Program-made: the position numbers and the translations under genes
Part shown: positions 9,901 through 21,598 of the stretch, in pieces
Numbering within the stretch: position 1 is the first letter of the stretch
How the letters are laid out: each line of letters opens with the position of its first letter
Assembly: GCF_020497125.1 (NCBI RefSeq)
Contig: NC_059079.1
Coordinates: 8,773,053 to 8,837,052, forward strand
DNA length: 64,000 nucleotides
Reading direction: 5' to 3'
Origin: Mauremys mutica
Taxonomy: Eukaryota; Chordata; Testudines; Geoemydidae
The notes under the pieces: model-generated
The model's database searches: none
What the model saw: only the letters and a program-made list of their open reading frames with translations
What the model was told of the DNA's origin: nothing

Positions 9901-10364
9901 GGGCAAGTCTACACTACAAAGTTAAGTCGACCTAAGTTAGGTTGACATACAGCCATTGCAGTAATTACTGTTTTTTCCATGTCCACATTACGTTCCTCCC
10001 CCCCCACCCCTTCAGCAGTGTGCATCTTCACCAGGAGAGCTTCCATCAATTTAACTGTGTGGGGCACTGCCAGCTGGAGCCCCACTCTACCCCTGTGGGG
10101 ACAGCATGGAGGGGGGGAAGCTCCGGCTGTGAGTCCTGGGGCAGGGCTGACAGCCAACTGGCAATGTAATTAACGCAGTGTCTACACAGACATTGCATCA
10201 CCCTAACTACATCATCCTAACCACTATGCCTCTCAGGGTGGTGGAGTTAAGTCGATGTAGTGGGTGACTTACATTGGTGGAAGCTACATTTTAGTGTACA
10301 TGCTTACAGTTAGGTAATTATAAGCTGCCTTATATTGACCTAGCTCTGTAGTGTAGGCCAGGCC
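9901..10364. mobile_element. PIF/Harbinger-type MITE with TTA target duplication
   Basis: Left end GGGCAAGTCTACACTACAA and right end TGTAGTGTAGGCCAGGCC form terminal inverted repeats of the same type as the long Harbinger element. TTA lies directly outside both ends (9898-9900 and 10365-10367), the classic Harbinger duplication. Subterminal GTCGAC and TTAAGTCGA motifs recur near both ends (9927, 10247). At 464 bp without coding capacity it is non-autonomous. Confidence 0.88.
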
Positions 10365-10367
10365 TTA

Positions 10368-10490
10368 GAGTGTAAGCTCCATGGGGCAGGGCCTGTCCTT
10401 TTGTTACACATTTGTACACTGCCTAGCCCGTGTGGTCCTTCCTGGTCTGTGGCTGGGATACGTAGGCACTACCATAATAATACGTAAGTA
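10368..10490 (+). repeat. L2/MIR-type 3' end relic
   Basis: GTAAGCTCCATGGGGCAGGG, then GTACACTGCCTAGCCC and CTAGGCACTAC-like sequence follow the order of the shared L2/MIR 3' tail in amniotes. It abuts the MITE. Family recognition is from memory of the consensus order. Confidence 0.6.
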
Positions 10491-11164
10491 AATATCATAG
10501 CCTGTGATGCAATACTCTTCCAGAAGTTCCCCTGGACACAGTGAAGGCTCTTCACCATTAGGAGATACTGAGGCCACAAAAGAAAATTGGAATACAATTA
10601 ATTTACTTTTACTCAAATCCCATATGCTATTCAGGTCTGAAATGAATGGAATATATGTTTCCAGATTAAAAATATCTGTGAAGCTTCATACTAGATTACA
10701 GGAATGTGCATGGGTGCACTATACAGAGGGCTGCAACACAGCAGTAGCAACAGCACTTAATTAAAATGCCTGTCAGCCACACTACAGCTCTGATACTTTC
10801 CAAAGAGCCCCAAATCAGCACAAGTTACACAGCCCCATCTCCAATTTGACCTATGGTTGCAACTGATTGCACTGTTTTTCATAATTTAACTAATCTCTGC
10901 TGCCTTCCAGTGCTCTGACATTCTCTCTTCCCCACTTCAGGTTTGAGACCAGTACAAGCCACTCATCCCTTCTGGCTGGGAAGTGTTAACACTCATCTCT
11001 TCACCACAGTCCAGGATAAGAACCTGGAGCACATGTAGCTCCTATATGCCAGCTGGAGAAGGCATCTCCTTGTTTACTGTGCTCCAAAATGACGACTGGT
11101 GCATGGGTCTTTGCTCGGTGCTGGCTGGTGTGCTGGTTTTCCGCCCTTCTCCTAATGTGTCAGG
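10491..11164. other. Unassigned sequence
   Basis: No repeat ends or coding signal were recognised, apart from a C/T-rich stretch rising towards the probable LTR on the right. Confidence 0.35.
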
Positions 11165-11905
11165 GTAATCATCCAGAAGAATAGACAATTCCTCTGTGGT
11201 GATTACTGACACTGAACTATGGCATCAGAGCATGGGATCCCCACGTCTGTCATGCCCTCATCACAGGGTTCACTCACCGCTTGCAGTACCTGCTACTGGT
11301 CATCCTGGGGATTAGCTCCGCCAGCCTGTGCTCTCTAGTGGTGTCTTCCCCCAGCTTGTCTTCTTCTGCTGCCCCACTCACTCCCAGATCTGCAGCTTCC
11401 TATTTGTGGCTTGGCCCTCCAACTGGGTCACTAAAATACTCCCCTTATAAGGGAATTCAAAGTCCTTCCCGACCTCCAACATCCTGGGCCTCCAACATCC
11501 AGTAGCTGGTTGGTAAAAAAATCCAGGCTCACCCTCTATACTGGATTCAACCCCAGGGACCCTATAACATGCAGCAAAGGCTTATGTCTCCCTAGGCCTC
11601 ACTGCAGTTTCCCTGGGCTTCTTCCTGCCTTACTGGCTTCTCCCTTCTCTAGGTTTGCCAGCCTCCAAATCCCTTCACTCAAGGACTGACTGTAACCTAC
11701 TTCCTTGCAGCCTTTCCCAGCCCTTGCAATAGCCAGATAGCTGGCTACACACTGATCCTGCCTATTCCTGTACAGCTGAGCATACTCTTAATTAGAAGCC
11801 TACTCTCTGGCTCCTCCTCCAGGTGCAGCCAGGGGAGTTAATTGGCCTGCCTGGCCACCTTAACCCCTTTTAACCTAGTGTGGGCAGATGCCCCATCACC
11901 TCCAT
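11165..11905 (-). mobile_element. Probable LTR of a retrovirus-like or Gypsy-type element
   Basis: The segment resembles a turtle LTR family on the minus strand. It is pyrimidine-rich on +, with TTCACTCACCGCTTGCAGTA near 11268, CCCCTTATAAGGGAATTC near 11441 (a TATA-like box readable on both strands) and a right edge GTGTGGGCAGATGCCCCATCA. On the minus strand it would begin TGATGGGG. No gag, pol or env frames adjoin it, so it would be a solo or truncated LTR. The left edge is uncertain and no target duplication was found. Confidence 0.4.
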
Positions 11906-12059
11906 CACCCCCGACCTAGATGTTAAATATTGTTAGAATGTCTCCACTCTCTGCATTTCTATATTATAAAGTGCTCATTTTACATCTGGGGCAATTCCAA
12001 GCATTGCTTACCTGAGTTTGCGGCAGTTGGAACTAAAGTAACAATAATAAAAATAAAAT

Positions 12060-12725
12060 GAGCCATGTTCTTCTCAAAACAAAAAGTGAGGGGAGGGGAG
12101 GCTGCCAAATCCAGAGCCTGCATCCCAACCCCCCTGCTGCACCCCAACTCCCTGCCCCAACCCTAAGACTTCTCCTGGAGCCCTCACACCGCTCCCCCCC
12201 GTCCCTGCACTTCAACCCCCTACCACAGCTCTGAGCCCCCTTCCACACCAAACTCCCTCCTGGAGCCCACATCCTGAGCCCCCTCCCGCACCCCAAGCCC
12301 CTACTCCAGCCCTGAGCCCCCTCCTGGAGCCCATACTCTGCACCCTCTCCTGCACCCCAACCCCCTGCCCCAGCCCTGAGACCCCCTCCTGCACCCCAAA
12401 CCCCTCATCCTGGCCCAATCCCAGGGTCCACACCCCCAGTCAGAGCCTGCACCCCCTCCCACACCACAATCCCCAGCCCTAAGCCTGCTCCCACACTCCA
12501 AACCCTTTGGCTCCAGCCCAGAACCCCCCTCCTGCACCTCAAATTCCTCATCCCCAGCCCCACCCCAGAGCCCGCACTCCCAGCTGGAGCCCTCACCCCT
12601 TCCTGCATCCCAACCCCCTGCCCCAGCCCAGAGCCCCCTCCTGCACCCCAAACCACTCATTGCTGGCCCCACTCCAGAGTCCACACTCCCAGGCAGAGCC
12701 CGGACCCCAACCCCCTTCCTAGGGG
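12060..12725. repeat. C-rich minisatellite
   Basis: Imperfect tandem units of about 35-50 bases repeat CCCCCTCCTGCACCCCAA, CCCTGCCCCAGCCC and GAGCCC through the segment, with extreme strand asymmetry (C-rich +, G-rich -). The G-rich strand has many GGG runs and could form quadruplexes. The apparent frames over it are products of the repeat. Confidence 0.85.
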
Positions 12726-13094
12726 GAGAGGAAAGTCCCGCTGTTCACTGAGCTGGTCCATTGTAATGGGCATACATGTGTTAGTGGATCTGTAGAGTCT
12801 AGGGGATACTAAGACCATACTTTGTTGGCAACAAACCTGGCTGAGCACTTTTGCTACTGACCCAGGTCTCTGGTCTCTTTGGGCAGTTTGATCATGGTCT
12901 GCTGGGCCAGCGATCTGTGCAGAGCCAGCACAGCACACAGAGAACACACATGCAGCCAACAATTAATAACAGGCTCCAAGACCTAAACCTATGTGTACTA
13001 CATCAGCCCAACTTGACAAACCTTTATGGAGTGATTGACTGTGGGTAAGATTTGAACCCGCCCTAGTGTCAATAAAGTTTGTGATTTCAGCTGG
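12726..13094. other. Unassigned spacer
   Basis: A unique-looking sequence between the minisatellite and a CR1 tail; nothing recognised. Confidence 0.4.
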
Positions 13095-13578
13095 ACAGCT
13101 GTAGAGAAACTGGAAAGGATCCAGAGGTGAGAAAGAAAGATGCTCAATGAGATGGACTGCAAGCCATATGAGCAAAGGCTGAAGGAACTGGCTGTGCTTA
13201 GTTTGGAAAATAGGAGATTAAGGAAGGACATGACAGCTGTCTTCAAATACTTGAAAAGCTGCCATAAAAAAGATGGAGAAAAGTTGTTCTCTCTTGCCAC
13301 AGAGGGTAGGACAAGAGGCAGTGGGTTCAAATTACAGCACAGCAGATTTAGATTAAATCTCATGAGAAACTTCCTAACTGTAAGAACAGTAGGACAATGG
13401 AATAGACTGCCTAGGGAGGTTGTGGAAGCTCATTCAGTGGAGGTTTTCAGAAGAAAGTTGGCTAGCCATCTGTCTTGGATATTTAGACACAACAAATCCT
13501 GCATCTTGGCAGGGGGCTAGAATAGACTAGATGACACTTGCAGAACCTTCTAACCCTATGATTCTATGATTTTGCACA
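13095..13578 (+). mobile_element. CR1 LINE, 5'-truncated 3' end
   Basis: The translated part includes EQRLKELAVLSLENRRLRKD, then FKYLKSCHKKDGEKLFSLA and WNRLPREVVEAHSVEVFRRK, the C-terminal signature of CR1 ORF2. It ends in the CR1 tail motif CTATGATTCTATGATT (13555-13570). The start is cut at about 13095, as expected for 5'-truncated target-primed insertions. The frame at 13140-13520 is almost continuous, so this copy is less decayed than others here. Confidence 0.85.
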
Positions 13579-14220
13579 GCCCTAATAGCAGAATTTTAAT
13601 GGCAGTATGTAAATTTACACTCTTGCACCCATTGTAATGCTAAACTGTCATACATCATAACAGAAACAGCAGTCATTACTATAATACGTAGTAGCTGCAT
13701 GTGCAAGAGATACAGAAGCCATTGAAAAGTTAGCATTTCCCACCTATTACCTCACAGTTATCAAATTATTTCTAGTTCTCAGAAATGCAAAAAAAGAAAA
13801 CCCTATTGCAATGTCAGACAATGCTGTGTGTAACTGATGGCAAATGCTGGTGACCCTTGTAGATATGAGGCTATTCTTACGCGGTAATGGGAAACAAATG
13901 CAATATATAGTACTTTAATCATATCAGTGACTTAGAGTTGTTCAGTGCCTTTTATACTAAGCGTCGTACAAGGGAATATTTTTTAAACACTACTCCATCA
14001 TGACTTCAGAAGGTCACATATTTGTTAGTGTTTTGGTGACATGACTGGGACTTTTTTAGTGCACAGTGTAAGGAAAGAAAAAATGGAGAAAGTGGAAGGA
14101 TTTTAGTTTGATTAAAGGCCCATGAGTTGGCAAAAAGCTACAATGTGATCCATGACATAACGCCAAGCTAAATCTGTACTAAATTAAACTGTTTCTAGAG
14201 AAGATTGTTCTCATGTGATG
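13579..14220. other. Unassigned AT-rich sequence
   Basis: No coding or repeat signature seen. Confidence 0.4.
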
Positions 14221-14221
14221 G

Positions 14222-14525
14222 GCGCAATAGAGTGGAACTCAAGAGATCTGATTTCAGTTTCCAGCTCTGCTAAAGACTTCCTATGTGACCCAGAGCAACT
14301 CAACCTCTCTGAATCTCAATTTCCCCATCAGTAAAATGGGCATAACACTACTTGTCACACCCTTTGTATGTGTGGCATACTTGGGCCATAAGCAATCCAG
14401 GGGAGGAACTACTAACTCTTAATGTGTATTTGTGCAGTGCCTACCACAATGTGGCCCCAATCTCAGTTGATGTTTCTATATGCTATTGTAATACTAGTAC
14501 TCATAATAAATGCAGGGATATGTAT
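14222..14525 (+). repeat. MIR-type SINE relic
   Basis: The order of the MIR core is visible: CTCAAGAGATCTGATTTCAG, CCAGCTCTGCTAAAGACTTC, TATGTGACCCAGAGCAACTC, CTCTGAATCTCAATTTCCCC, ATCAGTAAAATGGGCATAA. An L2-type tail follows (GTGCAGTGCCTACCACAATG, 14434-14453) and an ATAATAAATG end. It is a tRNA-derived SINE mobilised by L2-type LINEs and is ancient. Confidence 0.85.
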
Positions 14526-15599
14526 GACAAAATGGGCAGAAAATGATGAAGGAGTCAAACTTTAATCCAAAGACAATTGATCTTTGACCAAGAAAGATAT
14601 TGTTTCACATGTTTTAAATGTCAATACAATTTAGTTAAATTTTGTTAAGCTTTCTGCTTCATATTCTTATAACTACAATATAAGATTTATATTAGTTGTC
14701 AAAACACTAAGTTGAAGTTGTATTTACTTTATTCCTACTATAATTAATTGAGCGTGAACCTTGAGCTATACAGAAATTAAATTGCTGTCTTCTTACTCTT
14801 TAACCCCTTGCCAAACTATCTTTTTAAATTATTTTTACAAGTTCTTAAGTAATGACATGGGACAGTAGTTTATGGCATTCATCAGGAAAGAAGAACCATG
14901 CAAGTTATATTATTTGACTGAATACAAAGATGTACATGGTTGGCAGTAAATCTGCATGATTTCTTCACTGCACCAGTTATAATATGTCAAATGTTGTGCA
15001 GTCAAACATCCCTGTGACAAGGACCAATTTAAGAAAGGAAAAACCAAGCCAAGAAACTTTACTGCACAGCTGGATACACAATCAAAGACCAGTCTCTTGT
15101 CTTTAGATTTCCAGCATATTTACTAAAGCATTGCTTCTTTCTCTTTCTTCTTCTAGCTCCAAATCTTAAAGGCAATAGAAATTGCAGAGGTAGAATCTGA
15201 AGTTCAATTTTTATAATTTTATTCTAACACCACATACTATATATTTTTAAAAGACAGACCTTCAATAAAGTGCTTATAGCAGTTACTGTGAAATATCGCC
15301 TATATAAGATAATAAATCTGACTGTACGTGGAGGCAGTTGCAGAGCTGTACTGTGCTCTCTTCATAGCCATGGTCACACCTGGAGGCTAGTATAATGGCC
15401 TAAAGCCCCTGTGTGTTCCCCCTCCAGAGGTTTTGGAAAACTAGGTCTTAATTACCTTAAGGATGATGACATCTCTTCTGATCCATTCCCAATGATTTTT
15501 CTCCCCATGCTGGCCTATTTGAGACCAAAGCAGAGAACCCTTTCTCAGCAAGCTAGGTGTAAGAGGACCATTTTTTAGCTGTTTTATCCATGACTTTAT
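14526..15599. other. Unassigned AT-rich sequence
   Basis: Nothing recognised; sequence shifts to CR1-like around 15600. Confidence 0.4.
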
Positions 15600-15894
15600 G
15601 TAGCAGACCTCCACACTACATCTTGGGAAGAAGGATAAAGGAGTTTGAGACACAAGTCATGTTCTCGTCCATCCTCCCTGTTGAAGGAAAAGGCCCAGAT
15701 AGGGACCATCAAATTGTGGAGGTAATGCGCGGTTGTGCAGATGGTGTCAGAGAGAGGGCTTTGGATTCTTCGGCCATAAGATGTTGTTCCAGCAAGAAGT
15801 ATTGCTAGGAAGAGATGGGATCCACCTAATGAAGAGAGGGAAGAGCATCTTCGCAGGCAGGCTTGCTAACCTAGTGAGGAGGGCTTTAAACTAG
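15600..15894 (+). pseudogene. CR1 ORF1 C-terminus (esterase-like domain) relic
   Basis: LGRRIKEFETQVMFSSILPV opens the segment. After a frameshift near 15720, it continues as GRDGIHLMKRGKSIFAGRLA and NLVRRALN, ending at TAG 15892-15894. The DGxHL block matches the last catalytic block of the SGNH-esterase domain found at the C-terminus of CR1 ORF1 proteins. Only this end remains. CR1 ORF1 is thought to bind nucleic acid and membranes or lipids; that role is from family knowledge. Confidence 0.65.
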
Positions 15895-15938
15895 GTTCGC
15901 CGGGGGATGGAGACCTAAGCCTTGAGGTAAGCGGGGAT

Positions 15939-16895
15939 GTGGGGTACAGCGAGGAAACACAAGGAGGAGGGTGCAACAGGGGAGGCCTCCTGATTCATAC
16001 TGAGAAAGTAGGGCAATCAGCTAGTTATCTTAGTTGCCTGTACATGAACGCAAGAAGCCTGGGAAACAAGCAGGAAGAATTGCAGGTCCTGGCACAGTCA
16101 AGGAACTATGATGTGATTGGAATAATAGAGATTTGGTGGGCTAACTCAGATGACTGGAGCACTGTCATGGATTGGTATAAATGCTTCAGGAAGGACAGGC
16201 AGAAGAGAAAAGGTGGAGGAGTAGCATGGTATACAAGAGAGCAGTACTATTACTCAGAGCTCCAGAATGGAACTGGAGAAAAGCCTGTTGAGTGTCTTTG
16301 GGTTAAGTTTAGAGGTGAAAGCAAAAAGGGTGATGTCATGGTGGGCATCTGCTATAGACCACCAGACCAGGAGGATGAGGTATACCAGGCTTTCTTTAGA
16401 CAACTAACAGAAGTTTGCAGATCACAGGCCCTGGTCCTCATGGGGCAGTTCAATCACCCCAACATCTGCTGGGAGAACAATACGGCAGTGCACATACAAT
16501 CCAGGAAGTTTTTGGAGAGTGTTGGGGACAACTTCCTGGTGTAAGTGCTGGAGGAACCAACTAGGAGCTGTGCTCCTTTTGACCTGCTTCTCACAAACAG
16601 TGAAGAATTGGTAGGGAAAGTAGAAGTGGGTGGCAACCTAGGCAGCAGTGACCATCAGATGGTCAAGTTCAGGATCCTGACAAAAGGAAGAAAGGAAAGC
16701 AGGAGAATGCGGACCCTGGACTTCAGAAAAGCAGACTTTGACTCCCTCAGGGAAATGATAGGCAGGATCCCCTGGGAGACTAATATGAGGAGGAAAGGAG
16801 TCCAGGACAGCTGGCTGTATTTTAAAGAAGCCTTATTGAGGCCGCAGGAACAAACCATCCCGATGTGCAGAAAGAATAGCAAATATGGGAGGTGA
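15939..16895 (+). pseudogene. CR1 ORF2 endonuclease (APE-like) relic
   Basis: [14 protein letters not shown], then [10 protein letters not shown] (metal-binding Glu kept), then [12 protein letters not shown], are endonuclease blocks. The block normally read GDFNHP is here GQFNHP, with CAG at 16446-16448 replacing a catalytic Asp codon. A TAA at 16542-16544 splits the frame right after NFLV. It resumes as VLEEPTR, then LLTNSEELVGKVEVGGNLGS and SDHQMVKFRI, keeping the SDH catalytic block. The domain would nick target DNA; this copy could not. Confidence 0.85.
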
Positions 16896-16973
16896 CCAGC
16901 TTGGCTTAACAGTGAAATCTTCGGTGACCTTAAACTCAAAAAGGAAGCTTACAAGAAGTGGAAATTCGGACAG

Positions 16974-18720
16974 ATGATTAGGGAGGAGTATACAAATATT
17001 GCTAGAGCATGCAACGGTGTAATCAGGGAGGCCAAGGCACAATTGGAGTTGCAGCTAGCAAGGGATGTGAAAGGCAACACGAAGGGTTTCTACAGGTATG
17101 TTAGCAACAAGAAGGTCAGGAAAAGTGTGGGACCCTTACTGAACGGTGGAGGCAACCTAGTGACAGAGGATGTGGAAAAAGCTGAAGTACTTGATGTTTT
17201 TTTTCCTTCAGTCTTCCCAGACAAGGTCAGCTCCCAGACTGCTGCACTGGGCAGCACAGTACGGGGAGGAGGTGAGCAGCCCTCAGTGGTTAAAGAACAG
17301 GTTAAGGACTATTTAGAAAAGCTGGACATGCACAAGTCCATGGGACCAGATGCAATGTATCTGAGGGTGCTGAGGGAGTTGGCTGATGTGATTGCAGAGC
17401 CATTGGCCATTATCTTTGAAAACTTATGGCGATTGGAGGAGGTCCCGGATGATTGGAAAAAGGCAAATATAATGCCAATCTTTTAAAATAGGAAGAAGGA
17501 AAATCTGGGGAACTACAGACCAGTCAGCTTCACCTAAGTCCCTTGAAAAATCATGAAGCAGGTCCTCAAGGGATCCACTTTGAAGCACTTGGATGAGAGG
17601 ATGGTGATCAGGAACACTCAACATGGATTCATCAAGGACAAGTCATGCCTGACCAACCTGATTGCCTTCTATGATGAGATAACTGGCTCTGTGGATATGG
17701 GGAAAGCAGTGGATGTGATATACCATAACTTTAGCAAAGCTTTTGATACACTGTCCCACAGTATTCTTCCCAGCAAATTAAAGAAGTATGGACTGGATGA
17801 ATGGATTATACAGTGTATAGAAAGCTGGCTAGATCAGCAGGCTCAGCATGTAGTGATCAACGGCTTGATGTCTCTTTGGAAGCCGGTATCAAGCGGAGTG
17901 CCCCAGGGGTCAGTCCTAGGGCCGGTTTTGTTCAACATCTTCATTAATGACCTGGATGATGGGATGGATTGCACCCTCAGCAAGTTCGCAGAGGACACTA
18001 AGATGGGGGGATAGGTAGATAAGCTGTAGGGTAGCGATAGGGTCCAGAATGACCTAGACAAATTGGAGGATTGGGCCAAAAGAAATCTGACCAAGTACAA
18101 CAAGGAGAAGTGCAGAGTCCTGAACTTAGGATGGAAAGATCCCATGCATCGCTACAGGCCAGGGACCGACTGGCTAAGTGGCAGTTCTGCAGAAAAGGAC
18201 CTCGGGATTACAGTGGACGAGAAGCTGGATATGAGTCAGCAGTGTGCCCTTGCTGCCAAGAAGGCTAATGCCATATTGGGCTGCATTAGTAGGAGCATTG
18301 CCAGATCAAGGGAAGTGATTATTTCCCTCTATTCGGCACTGGTGAGGCCACATCTGGAGTACTGTGTCCAGTTTTGGGCCCCCAACTACAGAAGGGATGT
18401 GGACAAATTGAAGAGAGTCCAGCGGAGGGCAACAAAAATGATTAGGGGCTGGAGCACATGACATATGAGGAGAGGTTGAGGGAACTGGGTATATTTAGTC
18501 TGCAGAAGAGAAGAGTGAGGGGGGATTTGATAGCAGCCTTCAACCACCTGAAGGGGGGTTCCAAAGAGGATGGAGCTCGGCTGTTCTCAGTAGTAGCAAA
18601 ACAAGAAGCAATGGTCTCAGGTTGCAGTAGGGGAGGTCTAGGTTGGATATTACAAAAAACTATTTCACTAGGAGGGTGGTGAAGCACTGGAATGGGTTAC
18701 ATAGGGAGATGGTGGAATCT
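16974..18720 (+). pseudogene. CR1 ORF2 reverse transcriptase and C-terminal domain relic
   Basis: RT blocks in order: [93 protein letters not shown], then FAEDTK. Two catalytic residues are altered. Motif A is YHNFSKAFD, with AAC at 17727-17729 instead of Asp. Motif C is FAEDTK, with GAG at 17991-17993 instead of Asp. Stops occur at 17484-17486 and 18012-18014. The C-terminal part [20 protein letters not shown], then [11 protein letters not shown], lies in the frame at 18063-18461 and continues to about 18720. Activity is lost on both sequence and frame grounds. Confidence 0.88.
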
Positions 18721-18899
18721 CCATCCTGAGAGGTTTTGAAGGCCCAGCTTGAGAAAGCCCTGACTGGGATGATTTAGTTGGTGTTGGTCCTGCTTTGAGA
18801 AGGGGGTTGGACTAGATGACCTTCTGAGGTCTCTCCCAACCCTAATCTTCTATGATTCTATGATCCTTACCTGGGTGAAATTCACTCTTTATACAACAA

Positions 18900-18968
18900 G
18901 GCTCCTACTAGTTCTGTGGTGAGGCTCTGTCTTGCCATGCAAGAGAGTTAAGTTCAAGTCCTGGTCAC
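18900..18968 (+). pseudogene. tRNA-Gly(GCC)-like relic or tRNA-derived SINE head
   Basis: TAGTTCTGTGGTGAGG resembles a tRNA A box, CTTGCCATG resembles a Gly-GCC anticodon loop, and GTTCAAGTCC matches a B box at the usual spacing. Arms pair poorly, so it is not a functional gene. It lies 34 bases after a CR1 tail, where it could have arisen by template switching or as a separate SINE. Confidence 0.4.
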
Positions 18969-18969
18969 T

Positions 18970-21590
18970 TCTTCTAGTTCCCGAGCTGGCTTGGGCATCA
19001 CTCTGGCCCTTGAAAATCATATCAAAAGGACCCTAGTGATGAGACAAGAACAGACTCTTTCCTGGCTGGCTGGTCAGTCAGGGAAAGGAATAAAGTTAAG
19101 GTGGTCATGGCCAAATATTGCAATTATGCTCTTCCCTCACTGACATGCACCTTCTTAAGGCCAGGCAGGAGGAGTCATTTATGACAGCTATTGGCTCTCC
19201 TCTCCCTAATATTGATAGAGAGAGGTGGAGGCTAATGGCTGATCTCAGGAATGGTCCTGATAATACAAAGCATAGTAAGAAGGCTGTGCATTCAGTCTGG
19301 AGCTCCTCCTGGCATTTAAGCAGTTTTTGTTTTTTATTTTTCTAAAAATCCCAGATCATTTGAGGGGAGGCTGCCAAATCCATCCATCAACTCAGCTGCT
19401 GAAATATTTGTGTTTTAAAAAAATGTATACAGCATGAGTTCTTCACAACCTGAAGCTGTGGGGATTTTTTATTTTTAAATTATGGTCTTCCTTTGCAGCT
19501 CAATATTTCTTCAGAAGAATTAGGCCTCCAAGGGAGCAAGATATGGTACCCATCTGGGGGTTGTGTAGCCTTGCAGACTACGGGATTTTCTGCTGGACGG
19601 GGTCTTAAATGCTGGCAGATGGAAATTTTAAGACTTGTACTAGTCATGCCAAAGTTAGATTTATAGGTTTTCTGAGAAATCTCATTATTACAGGTTCTAC
19701 GGCACTATTACAGTGTGCTGAAATGTTCTGCAATGAACTCTGACTTCTCAGAGATAGCATTTTGGGTGTTAAAATAGTTCATAACATAAACTAAAAGTGT
19801 AAAGTACTAGCTTTTACTTGGTGAATATAAGCCACACGTAACAATTATGCTAGTGCTCAATTAGCATAAACATGTTGGCATCATGGCCTCTCTCCAAATC
19901 TCAGTAGCATTACAAAGATGGCTATACAGCTTAAAGTGAACATGAATATAGCCTGCATTGTGAAATATAAACATATAATACAAATGTCACAAGACCTAAC
20001 AAACAACAGGAAGTTACAAAGTTAAACTGGAGCTTGTGCATAAAGCAATAGAGAGAATATGAGTTTTAAAATAGCTCTTCATGACACATTCCTCTCATCA
20101 AAATAATTAGATCTTTTTTCAAAAGAACAATAAGACAGGGTAAATACAAGTCAGACAAGCAAATGTAATATTAATTACATTAAGGAAAATCTGTTAATCA
20201 TAAAATGGGAGTCTTAAAAACCAGAAAAGAGATTAAATTTCACACCACGTAGGTCTGTGCGTGTTGCTATGAGAGCTTCCATTCTGTTTAGTTACAAACA
20301 AAAAAGTGAGTAGAATCACAGTAATTCCCTGGTAGCAGCCTTGATGCTGCTAGCACGAAACTCCCACTTATGCATATTCACCTGGCTGTTACTGCAACAC
20401 TGCAGCTGCTATCACAGCTGGCTCCTTTGTTCCCACCCAACTCTGTTCCTACCCCACACAAAATCCTGAGGAGCTGCAAATTCCAGACAGCACCAGAACT
20501 TTTGGAATTAAAACAATACTTACAGTACCACAAGGGGGAGTGCTGGTTCATAGCCCACTATGGCCATCTTTGTTATATCTTTTACTTGTTATTGATTTAG
20601 GGGGAGGCTGTCCTCCCCACTTGTGAGTGTAACATTCTGAACCTTGCGAATTTTGCCACACTAGTGTTATTGTACATCATATCAGGTGGACTGTCTTCTG
20701 GGATCCTCTTCTACATTCTCCAACACAGCTCCCAGAAGCAGTGGCTTCTGGAAGATATCAAAAAAGTTACTGGCGCACAATCGAACAGTCGTGGGATGAG
20801 TATCTAAGTGCTGCCAACATTGATGCAGGTTGAAATGGTTCAGACTAAACTGCTATTTAGCCCTTCTATAAGTGCAGTCCAAATGGCATTTGGCGCACAC
20901 GGAAATCACTTGAAGCTCTTGTGTGTGTGAATGTCATGTGCTCTACAAGAATGCTGGGAGGGACCACAGAAGTGCCGATAAAGTGCAGTTGCTGTCCTCC
21001 AAATTCTGCTTCTTTACCTTCCCCCCAGAAGCTATAATGGAAGCATGTTAAATAATGTACAAACACCCTGCAAATTTCAAATCCAAAGCGTTTATCCATT
21101 CCTACCCTACTTAAAGACAAGTTAGAAAATTCTGCAGTGAACATTAAGTTTGATTCTGAATATGAATTTTAGATTATGCTTGTCACAGACAAACCACAGA
21201 ATTGTTAAACTTTTTTACAGCATTACTCTAGAGGAGTAGGAACCTGGCTAGTTGTGCTCATGATAAGGTGACTGTTAAATAAGCAACATGTGAAGGTTTA
21301 ATTGTTTAAGATAATCATTTATGATTAAGATGTTTTTAAAAATCCACCAAATGAATTAAATAGCTATTTTAAGAACCAGGCACATAAATTCTAAATAAAT
21401 ATCCCACTTGCTGCTTTAAACTAAGCTTTAAATATTGATCTGCAGTTTTGCTTCTGTGAGACTAAGGATTAAATAAATGACAATATACAACTAAGTAGTG
21501 AGTCTATACAGTTTAACCTCTCTGCAAGATTTTGAAGCTGCAAACATTTGCAAGAGCTTCAAATTGGTGAAGAGAAAATTAATATAATTA
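18970..21590. other. Unassigned AT-rich sequence
   Basis: No terminal repeats, coding exons or known families recognised in 2.6 kb. The frames at 19118, 20370 and 20866 are isolated and lack features. Confidence 0.4.
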
Positions 21591-21598
21591 CTCTAGAG

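Larger units (their letters stand above)
15600..18866 (+). mobile_element. CR1 LINE, long 5'-truncated copy with relics of both ORFs
   Basis: About 3.3 kb of CR1 in order: end of ORF1, ORF2 endonuclease, reverse transcriptase, C-terminal domain, and a 3' tail GGGGGTTGGACTAGATGACC with TTCTATGATTCTATGATC at the end. The ORFs are split by stops and frameshifts. The copy is a fossil source of the same subfamily as the fragment at 24290-24770, with which 17250-17720 is nearly colinear. CR1 moves by target-primed reverse transcription and usually leaves 5'-truncated copies, as here. Confidence 0.93.

Noticed and set aside
12033..12722. Several long minus and plus frames
   Set aside because: They are translations of a C-rich minisatellite (Pro/Gly/Trp-rich), with no fixed start or domain.
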